Under the pieces are notes generated by a model. The model saw only the letters and a program-made list of their open reading frames with translations, searched no databases and had not been told where the DNA came from. The position numbers were made by a program, and so were the translations under genes. From the NCBI RefSeq assembly GCF_000482785.1, contig NZ_AXWS01000015.1, positions 161,062 through 225,061 on the forward strand: a DNA stretch of 64,000 nucleotides, read 5' to 3'. This document shows positions 18,764-26,398 of this stretch, one piece after another; within the stretch, counting starts at the first letter, position 1; each line of letters opens with the position of its first letter. This stretch comes from Derxia gummosa DSM 723 (GTDB lineage Bacteria > Pseudomonadota > Gammaproteobacteria > Burkholderiales > Burkholderiaceae_E).

Positions 18764-20335
18764 ATGTCCGTCCCCCGCGATCCGCTCACGCCGCCGCCCG
18801 CGCCGGGCGATGCCGGCCCGCGCGTGTACCAGGTCGGCGGCTCGCTGCGCGACGAGCTGCTCGGCCTGCCGGTGCAGGACCGCGACTGGGTCGTGGTGGG
18901 CGCGACGCCGCAGCAGCTGCTCGACATGGGCTTTGTCGCGGTGGGCAAGGACTTCCCGGTCTTCCTGCATCCGGTCACGCATGAGGAATACGCACTCGCG
19001 CGCACCGAGCGCAAGACCGCGCCCGGCTATCACGGCTTCGCGATCCATGCCTCGCCCGAGGTGACGCTGGATGAAGACCTGCTGCGCCGCGACCTGACGA
19101 TCAACGCGATCGCGCGCGGGCCGTATGCGTTGTCGGTCGAGCGGCCGTTGGCGAAGCGCGCGGCGACGGGGGCGGGCGGTTTCGCGCCGGCAGGGGCTTC
19201 GGCTGGCGTGTCGCCGGCGTTGACGGAAGTGGCGACATCGGCCATCGCGCCGCCCGCAGGTCCGGCGTCCGCCGCCGAACTGGCCGATCCGCACGGCGGC
19301 CGCGCCGACATCGCCGCGCGCGTCTTCCGTCACGTGAGCCCGGCCTTCGCCGAAGACCCGGTGCGCATCCTGCGGCTCGCTCGCTTTGCCGCGCGCTTCA
19401 CCGACTTCACCGTCGCGCCCGAGACGCTGACGCTCATGCGCGCGATGGTCGCGGCCGGCGAGGTCGATGCGCTCGTGCCCGAGCGCGTGTGGCAGGAGCT
19501 GTCGCGCGGGCTCATGGAAAAGCGGCCGTCGCGCATGTTCGAGGTGCTGCGCGACTGCGGCGCGCTCGCGCGGCTGCTGCCCGAGCTGGACCGCCTCTGG
19601 GGCGTGCCCCAGCGCGCCGACTACCACCCCGAGGTCGATACCGGCGTGCACGCGATGATGGTCATCGACATGTCGGCCCGCCTCGGCCTGCCGCTCGACG
19701 TGCGCTACGCCGCGCTGCTGCACGACCTCGGCAAGGGCACGACGCCGGCCGACGTGCTGCCGCGCCACATCGGCCACGAGCAGCGCAGCGAGCGGATGGC
19801 CGAGGAGGTGAGCCGCCGCCTCAAGGTGCCGACCGACTGCCGCGATCTCGCCCGGCTGGTCGCGCGCGACCACGGCCGCTTCTACAAGATCGACGAGATG
19901 CGCGCCGCCACCGTGCTCGACACGCTCGACGCCTGCGACGCCATGCGCAAGCCCGAGCGCTTCGCGCGCGTGCTCGACGCCTGCGAATGCGACCGGCGCG
20001 GCCGGCTCGGCTGGGAGGACGCCGGCTTTCCCTGGCGCGAACCCTGGCTTGCCGCGCTCACGGCCGCGCGTGGCGTGGACGCCGGCGCGATCGCGAAGGA
20101 AGCCACCGCGCGCCATGCCGAGCACGAGGCGCGCAAGGCAGCGCAGGACGCGGCGGCAGGGCAGGGCGCCCGGCCGGTGTCCACCAATGCCGCCGATGCG
20201 CAGTCCGCGGCCGACGCGCCAACGTCCCCCGCCGCGAAGCCCGCCCGCGCCAACCCCGCCGAAGCCATCCGCGAAGCCGTGCGCCATGCGCGCATCGCCG
20301 CCGTCGCCGCCGCGCTCGGCAAGCCCGCGCACTGA
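18764..20335 (+). CDS. cca: CCA-adding tRNA nucleotidyltransferase with HD domain
   Basis: Builds or repairs the CCA end of tRNAs, and the multifunctional form also has a phosphohydrolase domain (523 aa). The nucleotidyltransferase head has VGGSLRDELLG and DRDWVVVGA, then RRDLTINAIA. The HD domain has VHAMMVIDMSARLGL and ALLHDLGKGTTP. Two oddities: a low-complexity Ala/Gly/Pro insertion of about 45 residues right after NAIARGPYALSVE (19144-19280), and a C-terminal tail of about 75 residues rich in Ala and Lys. Both make it longer than the roughly 410-aa E. coli type enzyme. Confidence 0.94.
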   Translation: MSVPRDPLTPPPAPGDAGPRVYQVGGSLRDELLGLPVQDRDWVVVGATPQQLLDMGFVAVGKDFPVFLHPVTHEEYALARTERKTAPGYHGFAIHASPEVTLDEDLLRRDLTINAIARGPYALSVERPLAKRAATGAGGFAPAGASAGVSPALTEVATSAIAPPAGPASAAELADPHGGRADIAARVFRHVSPAFAEDPVRILRLARFAARFTDFTVAPETLTLMRAMVAAGEVDALVPERVWQELSRGLMEKRPSRMFEVLRDCGALARLLPELDRLWGVPQRADYHPEVDTGVHAMMVIDMSARLGLPLDVRYAALLHDLGKGTTPADVLPRHIGHEQRSERMAEEVSRRLKVPTDCRDLARLVARDHGRFYKIDEMRAATVLDTLDACDAMRKPERFARVLDACECDRRGRLGWEDAGFPWREPWLAALTAARGVDAGAIAKEATARHAEHEARKAAQDAAAGQGARPVSTNAADAQSAADAPTSPAAKPARANPAEAIREAVRHARIAAVAAALGKPAH

Positions 20336-20361
20336 GGGCCGATGCGCGCCAGCCGTTCCGC

Positions 20362-21198
20362 ATGAAGTTCAAGCTGCATTCCGAAGACATCTTTCTCGCG
20401 CCCGAGCGCGCGCTCGACTGGCTGCGCCGCCGCACCCTGCTCGTGGCCGATGCCCACTTCGGCAAGGCCGCGAGCTATCGCGCCAAGGGCATGCCGGTGC
20501 CCGAAGGCACGACCGCCGACAACCTGCGCCGACTCGACGCGGCCATCGACCGCCATGGCGCCGAGCGCGTGATCTTCCTCGGCGACTTCATGCACGACGC
20601 CCATGCGCACAACCCGCGCACGCTCGCCGCGCTGCGCGACTGGCGCGCGCGCCGGCGCCAGCTCGCGCTCGTGCTCGTCGGCGGCAACCATGACGCGAAG
20701 GCCGGCGCGCTGCCCGTCGACCTCGGCATCGACGAGCGGCCCGAAGGCTGGCGCGAGGAGGGCTTCGCCTTCTGCCATCACCCCTGCGAGATCGACGGCG
20801 CCTATGTGCTCGCGGGCCATCTGCATCCGGCGTGGCGGCTCGCGACGCGGCGCGAGGGGCTGCGGCTGCCGTGCTTCCACTTCGGCGCGCGTACCGGCGT
20901 GCTGCCGGCTTTCGGCGATTTCACCGGCGGCATGATGGTTGATGCCGCGCCGGGCGACGCCATCTGCGTGGTGACGCCGGAACGGGTGTTCGCGGTGCCG
21001 CGCGCGGCGGCCGGTGACGCCGCCGTGCAGGCGGCGGGCGCGGCGTGCATGGCGGCCTTGGCGCCGTCCGTCGCCCCCGCCCTCGGCACTTCCGCGCAGG
21101 CGCAAGCCGCCGCGCGGGTTCACGCTGCAAAGGCTCGCAAGGGCGAGCCGGAAACCCTCAACCTTCTCGACGGGACTCCTGCCTATGGCCGTGACTGA
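20362..21198 (+). CDS. PdeM-like metallophosphoesterase
   Basis: Calcineurin-like phosphoesterase (278 aa) of the type annotated as ligase-associated DNA damage response endonuclease PdeM. Metal-binding motifs in order: VADAHFGKA, LGDFMHD, VGGNHDAKAG, FCHHP and AGHLHPAW. The last 65 residues are low-complexity. The other members of the ligase-associated set (ligase, helicase, exonuclease) are not in this window, so a repair role here rests only on the family. It overlaps the next gene by 14 nt. Confidence 0.85.
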   Translation: MKFKLHSEDIFLAPERALDWLRRRTLLVADAHFGKAASYRAKGMPVPEGTTADNLRRLDAAIDRHGAERVIFLGDFMHDAHAHNPRTLAALRDWRARRRQLALVLVGGNHDAKAGALPVDLGIDERPEGWREEGFAFCHHPCEIDGAYVLAGHLHPAWRLATRREGLRLPCFHFGARTGVLPAFGDFTGGMMVDAAPGDAICVVTPERVFAVPRAAAGDAAVQAAGAACMAALAPSVAPALGTSAQAQAAARVHAAKARKGEPETLNLLDGTPAYGRD

Positions 21199-21568
21199 AC
21201 GCGTCCGACTCGACAAATGGCTCTGGGCCGCGCGCTTCTTCAAGACGCGCAGCCTCGCGACCGAGGCCTGCCAGGCCGGGCGCATCAAGCTCAACGGCGC
21301 GGTGGTGAAACCGGCGCACGACGTGCGCGCGGGCGACTGGCTGCTCGTGCGCTCGCCCGGCGGCGAATTCGAGATCCAGGTGCAGGGCGTGAGCGATGTG
21401 CGCGGCCCGGCGCCGGTGGCGCAGGCGCTCTACGCCGAGACCGACGCCAGCCGCAAGAGCCGCGAGCGCGAAGCCGAACAGCGCCGGCTCGCGCCCGAGC
21501 CGAGCTTCGAGCTGCACGGTCGGCCGACCAAGCGCGACCGGCGCGAGATGGAGCGCTGGCGCGGCTGA
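21185..21568 (+). CDS. hslR: Heat-shock-type S4 RNA-binding protein (Hsp15)
   Basis: Small S4-domain protein (127 aa) like E. coli Hsp15, which binds stalled 50S subunits carrying peptidyl-tRNA. The S4 domain is at about residues 6-52 (RVRLDKWLWAARFFKTRSLA, CQAGRIKLNGAVVKPAHDV), and the basic C-terminal tail has HGRPTKRDRREMERWRG as in homologues. ATG 21185 is inside the end of the phosphoesterase gene, suggesting coupling. Confidence 0.92.
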   Translation: MAVTERVRLDKWLWAARFFKTRSLATEACQAGRIKLNGAVVKPAHDVRAGDWLLVRSPGGEFEIQVQGVSDVRGPAPVAQALYAETDASRKSREREAEQRRLAPEPSFELHGRPTKRDRREMERWRG

Positions 21569-21646
21569 ACCGCCGGCCTGCCGCATGGCACCGCGGGCCG
21601 CGCACCGCGCGAGCCTTGCCGCCTGCATGCCCAGTTGCCGCGCGCC

Positions 21647-22249
21647 TCAGCTCCAGACGCGATACACCTGCCCCGTCTCGCCGGCCTCGATGCTGCGGCG
21701 ATAGGCGCGCGCCACCTTGGCGGCCGGCGCGTCGTCGAAGCCGGGCAGGTAGTCGCCGTACTTCGGCAGCGATTCGGTCAGCACCGTCGGGCTCACCGCG
21801 TTGATGCGCAGGCCGCGCGGCAGATCGACAGCCGCGCTGCGCGCGAAGGCGTCGATGCCGGCATTGCTCACGCTTGCATTGCTGCCGCCGCGCACCGGCT
21901 GCTCGCTCAGGCAGCCGCTCGTGAGCGTGATCGAGCCGCCGTCGGCGAGCCAGGGCAGGGCGGCGAGCGCGACATTGATCTGCCCGAGCAGCTTGCCGCC
22001 GAGGCCGGCAGCGAACTGCGCCGGCGAGGTGTCGGTCAGCGGCCCGAAATGCGGATCGCCGGCGGCGACGACGATCGCGTCGAAGCGGCCGATGCTTTCG
22101 AGCGCGGCCGCGATCGAGGCCGGATCGGTGATGTCGGCATGATGGGCGCCGCTGCTGCGCCCGACGGGCACGATCTCGTGCCGCGCGCCCAGCAATTCGG
22201 CAACGGCGCGCCCGATGGCGCCGCTGGCGCCGACGATGACGATCTTCAT
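21647..22249 (-). CDS. Short-chain dehydrogenase/reductase
   Basis: SDR (200 aa) with the nucleotide-binding MKIVIVGASGAIGRAVAELLG at the N-terminus. AGDPHFGPL resembles the central NAG region. Where classical members have YxxxK it reads NASVSNAGIDAFARSAA, so Tyr and Lys are replaced. This fits the YwnB/short 'SDR family' members annotated without a defined substrate. ATG 22249 is chosen because the frame further upstream has no conservation. It is divergent from a LysR gene, the likely regulator. Confidence 0.85.
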   Translation of the reverse strand: MKIVIVGASGAIGRAVAELLGARHEIVPVGRSSGAHHADITDPASIAAALESIGRFDAIVVAAGDPHFGPLTDTSPAQFAAGLGGKLLGQINVALAALPWLADGGSITLTSGCLSEQPVRGGSNASVSNAGIDAFARSAAVDLPRGLRINAVSPTVLTESLPKYGDYLPGFDDAPAAKVARAYRRSIEAGETGQVYRVWS

Positions 22250-22374
22250 GACTGCTCTCCTTGTGAGGTGTGGGGAGCAGCGATTCTGTAAACCGGCCCG
22301 CCGCGCGTGAACCGCCCGGCGGTGCCGACAGTTCTCACCGCCAGTACGCAATCAGCACGCAATCCGCCTTCCAC

Positions 22375-23262
22375 ATGGACAAGCTGCGCAGCATGGAAGT
22401 CCTCGTCGCCGTGGCCGAGCACGGCAGCTTCACCGCCGCCGCCGAGGCGCTCGGCATGTCGTCGGGCATGGCGGGCAAGCACATCAGGCAGCTGGAGGAA
22501 GCGATCGGCACGCGGCTGTTCACGCGCAGCACGCGGCGGCTGGCGCTGACCGAGATCGGCACGCGCTACTGCGAGCGCAGCCGCGCCATCCTGGCCGAGG
22601 TGGCCGCCGCCGACGATGATGCGGCGGCGCTGCGCGGCGGCCCGCGCGGCACGCTGCGCGTGAGCTGCACCGTCGCCTTCGCCTGCTTCGCGCTCGCGGG
22701 CGCGCTGGTGGACTATCTCGCGGCCCATCCCGAGGTGCAGGTCGATCTGGTGGCCGACGACCGCATCGTCGATGTGGTGGGGCAGGGCTTCGACGCGGCC
22801 TTCCGCGTCGGGCCGCTCGATGATTCGGGGCTGGTCGCGCGGCCCTTGCAGCCCTATCGCATGCTGCTGTGCGGCGCGCCGGCCTATCTGGCGCGGGCCG
22901 GGCGGCCCGAGACACCGGCCGCGCTCGCCGGGCATGCGCGGCTCGTGTTCACCTACGGCGGACACGACGTGCGCTGGGCGCTTGACGGTGGCCTGCCCGC
23001 GTCCGGGCCGGTGCGGCTGCGCGCGAACAACGGCATCGCGTTGCGCACGGCGGCGCTCGCCGGCTTCGGTCTCGTGATGCTGCCAGCGGCGCTTGTCGCC
23101 GACGACATCGCGGCGGGCCGGCTCGTGAGCCTGCTCGACAGCTTCCAGCCGCCGCCCCGGCCGATGCATCTAGTGACGGTGCGTGACCGCCGCATGCCGC
23201 CGAAGCTGCGCAGCTTCGTGGACTTCATGGTCGGGCGGTTCGGGGCGGGCGCGGCGGGTTGA
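22375..23262 (+). CDS. LysR family transcriptional regulator
   Basis: LysR-type regulator (295 aa). The N-terminal helix-turn-helix covers residues 1-60 (MEVLVAVAEHGSFTAAAEAL, then KHIRQLEEAIGTRLFTRSTR). The C-terminal half is the periplasmic-binding-like effector domain. It is divergent from the SDR gene with 125 nt between them, the classic arrangement for a LysR regulator and its target. I saw no clear T-N11-A dyad by eye. Confidence 0.93.
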   Translation: MDKLRSMEVLVAVAEHGSFTAAAEALGMSSGMAGKHIRQLEEAIGTRLFTRSTRRLALTEIGTRYCERSRAILAEVAAADDDAAALRGGPRGTLRVSCTVAFACFALAGALVDYLAAHPEVQVDLVADDRIVDVVGQGFDAAFRVGPLDDSGLVARPLQPYRMLLCGAPAYLARAGRPETPAALAGHARLVFTYGGHDVRWALDGGLPASGPVRLRANNGIALRTAALAGFGLVMLPAALVADDIAAGRLVSLLDSFQPPPRPMHLVTVRDRRMPPKLRSFVDFMVGRFGAGAAG

Positions 23263-23311
23263 GCGTTGTGCGACGGCGTGGCGCTTGATCGCGACGGCGC
23301 GCCAGGGGTGG

Positions 23312-23812
23312 TCAGCGCGTCGCCACCGGCACCGCCGCCTCGCCCACCAGATTGACGAACTCCACCGCCAGCACTGCCCCGTCGGCGCCCGCCTCGATGC
23401 GCAGCCGCGCCAGCGCGATCGGCAGCGTGAAGCGTCGCGGACCCGCGCTGCCGGGGTTCACATGCAGCACGCCGTCTTCCTCGAACAGCGTCGGCCGGTG
23501 CGAATGCCCGGTCACGATCACGCGCGCGCCGACGTGCTGCGGAAAGCGCCGCAGGTCGGCCTCGTCATGCACGACGAACACGCGCACGCCGCCGAGGTCG
23601 AGCGTCGCCCACTCGGGAATCGCGCGCGCCCAGTCGCCCCGGTCGTTGTTGCCGCGCACGACGGTGACGGGCGCGATGCGGCCGAGCGCCGCCAGCACCT
23701 CCGGTCTGCAGATGTCGCCGGCATGGACGATGGCGTCGCAGCCGGCGAGGGCGGCCAGCGCCTCGGGGCGCACGAGGTTGTGGGTGTCGGAGATGAGGCC
23801 GAGGGTGGGCAT
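23312..23812 (-). CDS. YfcE/MJ0936-type metallophosphoesterase
   Basis: Single-domain phosphodiesterase (166 aa) with all calcineurin-like metal motifs: GLISDTHN, VHAGDICRPEV, VRGNNDRGD, VHDE and VTGHSHRPTLFEED, then HVNPGSAGPRR. ATG 23812 has a GGAG about 9 nt upstream. A GTG at 23821, overlapping the previous stop, is possible but has no room for a ribosome site. It begins 5 nt after the AbiEii-like gene, so it reads as the third gene of that operon. Alternatively it is an ordinary housekeeping phosphodiesterase with coincidental placement. Confidence 0.9.
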   Translation of the reverse strand: MPTLGLISDTHNLVRPEALAALAGCDAIVHAGDICRPEVLAALGRIAPVTVVRGNNDRGDWARAIPEWATLDLGGVRVFVVHDEADLRRFPQHVGARVIVTGHSHRPTLFEEDGVLHVNPGSAGPRRFTLPIALARLRIEAGADGAVLAVEFVNLVGEAAVPVATR

Positions 23813-23817
23813 GGAGG

Positions 23818-24381
23818 TCACTCCGTCATGGGGCCGTGCCGGAAGCCGGCGGCGAAGGCCGCCAGCAGGCGCGAGGCGTGGTCGCTGTCGTCATCGGGCA
23901 GGGCGCGGGCGAGGCCGAGCGCGAGCTTCGTGCAAAGGCTTGCGTCGTCGAGCAGGGCGGTGATCGCGGCGCGAGTGTCGGGCCGGGCGAGCGTCGCGGC
24001 ATCGTGGCCGGGCGGCCAGGCGATCGTGCGGTCGCCGGATTCGATCGCGCCGAAGGGGATGAGATCGACGGGCACCGGACTGCCGCCGTGGACGCGCAGC
24101 AGGCGCTGGGTCTGGGCGGCCGAGGCATGCCAGCCCGGGCAGGCGAGCAGGGCGGCGCGCAGGCGCTCGTAATCAGGCCAGCCGGCGAGGGCGAAGGCCA
24201 TGTCGATGTCGCGGGTCGCGCGGGGCGCGGGCAGGCCGTGCACATGGTCGAGCAGCAGATCGCGGGCGGTCGCGCCGACGATGAGGCAGTCGAGGCCGAG
24301 GCGGGCGGCGGCCTCGCCCACCTCGGCCGCGATGTCGGCGATGAAGGCCGGCACCGGCCGTTCAGGCTTGAGCGAGCGCAT
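23818..24381 (-). CDS. AbiEii-like nucleotidyltransferase (putative type IV toxin)
   Basis: Nucleotidyltransferase-fold protein (187 aa), shorter than the roughly 300-aa AbiEii toxins. The active-site head is visible: CLIVGATARDLLLDHVHG (in place of the usual GGTALR-type turn) and ATRDIDMAFAL with the Asp pair. PVDLIPFG supplies the third acidic position. The longer open frame upstream of ATG 24381 overlaps the antitoxin gene and is composed of Ser/Arg noise. It overlaps the AbiEi-like gene by 20 nt, typical of the coupled antitoxin-toxin arrangement. Known AbiEii members modify tRNA ends; activity here is inferred. Confidence 0.78.
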   Translation of the reverse strand: MRSLKPERPVPAFIADIAAEVGEAAARLGLDCLIVGATARDLLLDHVHGLPAPRATRDIDMAFALAGWPDYERLRAALLACPGWHASAAQTQRLLRVHGGSPVPVDLIPFGAIESGDRTIAWPPGHDAATLARPDTRAAITALLDDASLCTKLALGLARALPDDDSDHASRLLAAFAAGFRHGPMTE

Positions 24382-25438
24382 CGGCGAGGTGGCTGTCGAA
24401 CAGTTGCGCCGCGACCGCGAGCGCGCGCGGGTCGAGCGTGGCGATGAGCTGGGCGTGCACGAGCGGCGCTGGCGCGAGCGGGCCGTCGGGCACGCGGTCG
24501 AGATCCCAGAAGCGCTGGAGGATCTCGACCTCGCCATCGGCCGCCGCGCGCAGCTGCCCGGCGCGCGCAAGGCCGCGCAGGCCGGCGTCCAGGTCGTCAG
24601 GCGCGAGGTGGAGCGTGACCGTCGCCGGCTTGAGCGCCTGCGTGTAATGCCAGGCGGCCACGTCGCCGCCCCATTGCGCGCCGTGGGCGAGCGGATCGAG
24701 GTCGCGCCACCAGTCGGGCTTGCCGGCGGTGAAGCGCCGGGCCTTCAGGCGCGGATGCAGCCGCGTCGGCCAGTGGTTCTCCCATTCGGTGAACAGGCGG
24801 CGCGGCTCGATGAGCCGGCGGCGGCCGTCAACCGTGCGCAGATGGCCGCGCCGCGTCAGGTCGTCGAGCACCGCGCCGACGCCGCCGAGGGCGACGCCGG
24901 CCGCGGCGGCGATGTCGCGATAGGTGGCGTCGAGTAGCGCCGGGCGCACGAGCAGGCCGAACACGACGCGCAGCGCGGCGGCGTTGCCGGCGCCGCCGTT
25001 GGCGCGCTTGCCGGCGAGGAGGCTCGTGGCCTCGTCGTCGGGTTTGTTGCCAACGATCTGCACGAACAGGCCGGCGCCGCGCAGGAAGGCGTTGCCGGCG
25101 GCGTCGATGAATTCGAGGTTGTTGGCGCGGCAGCGCTCGGCCTGGGCGGCGTTGATGTGCGGCGCGACAAGCAGTGCGGGGTCGTCGGGCCAACTGGTCA
25201 TGACAACGCGCGCAAGGTCGGCGGGTTTGGGTGGTCTGGTGATGACGAACGCCCGATAGCGACGCTCACCCGCCGCGCCGACGATGGCGACAAGGGCGTC
25301 GGCCGGGGCGCCGCCTTCGGCCACCTGCCGTGTGGCGAGCGTGGCCTGCAAGCCGGTGCGCTCGCGCAACGCGGCGAGTGCCCGGTCGAGCAGGGTGGCC
25401 TCGGCGGCGAGGCCGGGAGGCATGGCGAGCGCATTCAT
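24362..25438 (-). CDS. AbiEi-family antitoxin/transcriptional repressor
   Basis: Protein of 358 aa resembling the larger AbiEi antitoxins. The N-terminal 140 residues include NNLEFIDAAGNAFL, a motif shared with this subgroup. The middle (about residues 170-225) reads as a winged helix: LLDATYRDIAAAAGVALGG, VLDDLTRRGHLRTVDGRRRL. The C-terminal domain is the AbiEi-like effector part. AbiEi proteins are known to bind inverted repeats in their own promoter, and a striking symmetric operator lies 10-62 nt upstream. No Shine-Dalgarno is visible at ATG 25438; ATG 25423 is an alternative. Confidence 0.8.
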   Translation of the reverse strand: MNALAMPPGLAAEATLLDRALAALRERTGLQATLATRQVAEGGAPADALVAIVGAAGERRYRAFVITRPPKPADLARVVMTSWPDDPALLVAPHINAAQAERCRANNLEFIDAAGNAFLRGAGLFVQIVGNKPDDEATSLLAGKRANGGAGNAAALRVVFGLLVRPALLDATYRDIAAAAGVALGGVGAVLDDLTRRGHLRTVDGRRRLIEPRRLFTEWENHWPTRLHPRLKARRFTAGKPDWWRDLDPLAHGAQWGGDVAAWHYTQALKPATVTLHLAPDDLDAGLRGLARAGQLRAAADGEVEILQRFWDLDRVPDGPLAPAPLVHAQLIATLDPRALAVAAQLFDSHLADALAQA

Positions 25439-25447
25439 CAGCGGTCT

Positions 25448-25500
25448 TGTTCAAAAATCAGTTGTGTTCATTTTCTCTGAACAGGAAGAAAAAATGAACA
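25448..25500 (-). promoter_or_regulatory. Four-box symmetric operator of the AbiE-like operon
   Basis: TGTTCA at 25448-25453 and 25465-25470, and its complement TGAACA at 25478-25483 and 25495-25500. Both inner and outer pairs share the same centre (25474), with 11-nt gaps inside each half and 7 nt between halves. In addition TGTTCATTTT (25465-25474) is a perfect inverse of AAAATGAACA (25491-25500). The segment is AT-rich in a GC-rich genome and covers the space where the promoter of the AbiEi-like gene must be. Confidence 0.7.
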
Positions 25501-25594
25501 AGCCGCAGGTATTCCCGGACACCTGTCCTTCCCGCCCCTCCCGACAAACCCTCGACCGCCTGTAACGCACTTCCACCTGTCATCAATCCCAGCT

Positions 25595-25618
25595 AAAAAA
25601 GCACGACCGTTCGTTTTG
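25595..25618 (+). promoter_or_regulatory. Candidate TetR operator upstream of the beta-oxidation operon
   Basis: Partial dyad around ACGACCGTTCGT (25603-25614), flanked by an A-run on the left and TTTTG on the right. It lies 65-90 nt before the tetR start. TetR-family regulators of fatty-acid genes commonly bind such ACGA-N4-TCGT dyads. The left arm is imperfect. Confidence 0.4.
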
Positions 25619-25683
25619 TCCGGCGCCGCCACTCAAGCAGCAACCCGACGCCGGCACGACCAGACAACCGAGTTCCCCCCGCC

Positions 25684-26325
25684 ATGTCCACCCCCCTCAA
25701 CCCCTCCGCCAGCAGCACCCCCCGCACCGGCAAGGGCGAGCAGACCCGCGCCGCCATCCTCGCCGCCGCGCTCGACCTCGCCGCGCGCGACGGGCTGGAG
25801 GGCCTGACCATCGGCCTCATCTCCGAGCGCACGGGCATGAGCAAGTCGGGCGTGTTCGCGCATTTCGGCTCGCGCGAGGAATTGCAGATCGCCGTCCTCA
25901 GCGAATACCACCGCGTCTTCCGCGCCGACGTGTTCGAGCCCGCGCTCGCGCTGCCGCGCGGCCTGCCGCGCCTGGAGGCGATGGTCGCCAACTGGATCCG
26001 CCGCGTGTGCGAGGTCGAGATCCCGCACGGCTGCCTGTACGTGAGCAGCGCCGCCGAATTCGACGACCGTCCCGGCGCCGTGCGCGACGCCCTGTGCGCG
26101 ATGGTCGAGGACTGGCAGGCCGCGCTGCGCCGCGCGCTCGCCCAGGCCGTTGACGAAGGCCATCTGCGCCCCGGCCTCGACCCCGACCAGTTCATCCACG
26201 AGCTGTACGGAAACCTGCTCGCCCTGCATCACCAGGCGCGGCTGTTGCGCGACGCCCGCGCCGCCGACCGCGCCCGCATCGCCTTCGCGCGGCTCATCGA
26301 CAGCTGCCGCGCGCCGGCCGGCTGA
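25684..26325 (+). CDS. TetR/AcrR family transcriptional regulator
   Basis: TetR-type regulator (213 aa). The helix-turn-helix domain is at about residues 20-65: GEQTRAAILAAALDLAARDG, GLISERTGMSKSGVFAHFGS, REELQIAVL. The C-terminal ligand domain includes ADVFEPALALPRGLPRLEAM and a Cys at CEVEIPHGCLY. It is followed by the acyl-CoA dehydrogenase gene after 73 nt and probably represses the operon until an acyl-CoA ligand is present. That control is inferred from gene order. Confidence 0.9.
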   Translation: MSTPLNPSASSTPRTGKGEQTRAAILAAALDLAARDGLEGLTIGLISERTGMSKSGVFAHFGSREELQIAVLSEYHRVFRADVFEPALALPRGLPRLEAMVANWIRRVCEVEIPHGCLYVSSAAEFDDRPGAVRDALCAMVEDWQAALRRALAQAVDEGHLRPGLDPDQFIHELYGNLLALHHQARLLRDARAADRARIAFARLIDSCRAPAG

Positions 26326-26398
26326 CCGCTGCGTCCACCGTCCGCCCCCGCCCCGAACACCAAGCCGCGCCCCGCGCCAGATCACACCGGAGACCACC

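Noticed and set aside
22250..22374. LysR-type T-N11-A operator between the SDR and LysR genes
   Set aside because: No convincing dyad stood out; only the divergent arrangement supports regulation.
25494..25565. 23-codon plus-strand frame starting at ATG 25494 with an AGGAAG upstream
   Set aside because: Its ATG is part of the operator box AAAATGAACA. The short peptide has no features, so the ribosome-site match is probably incidental.
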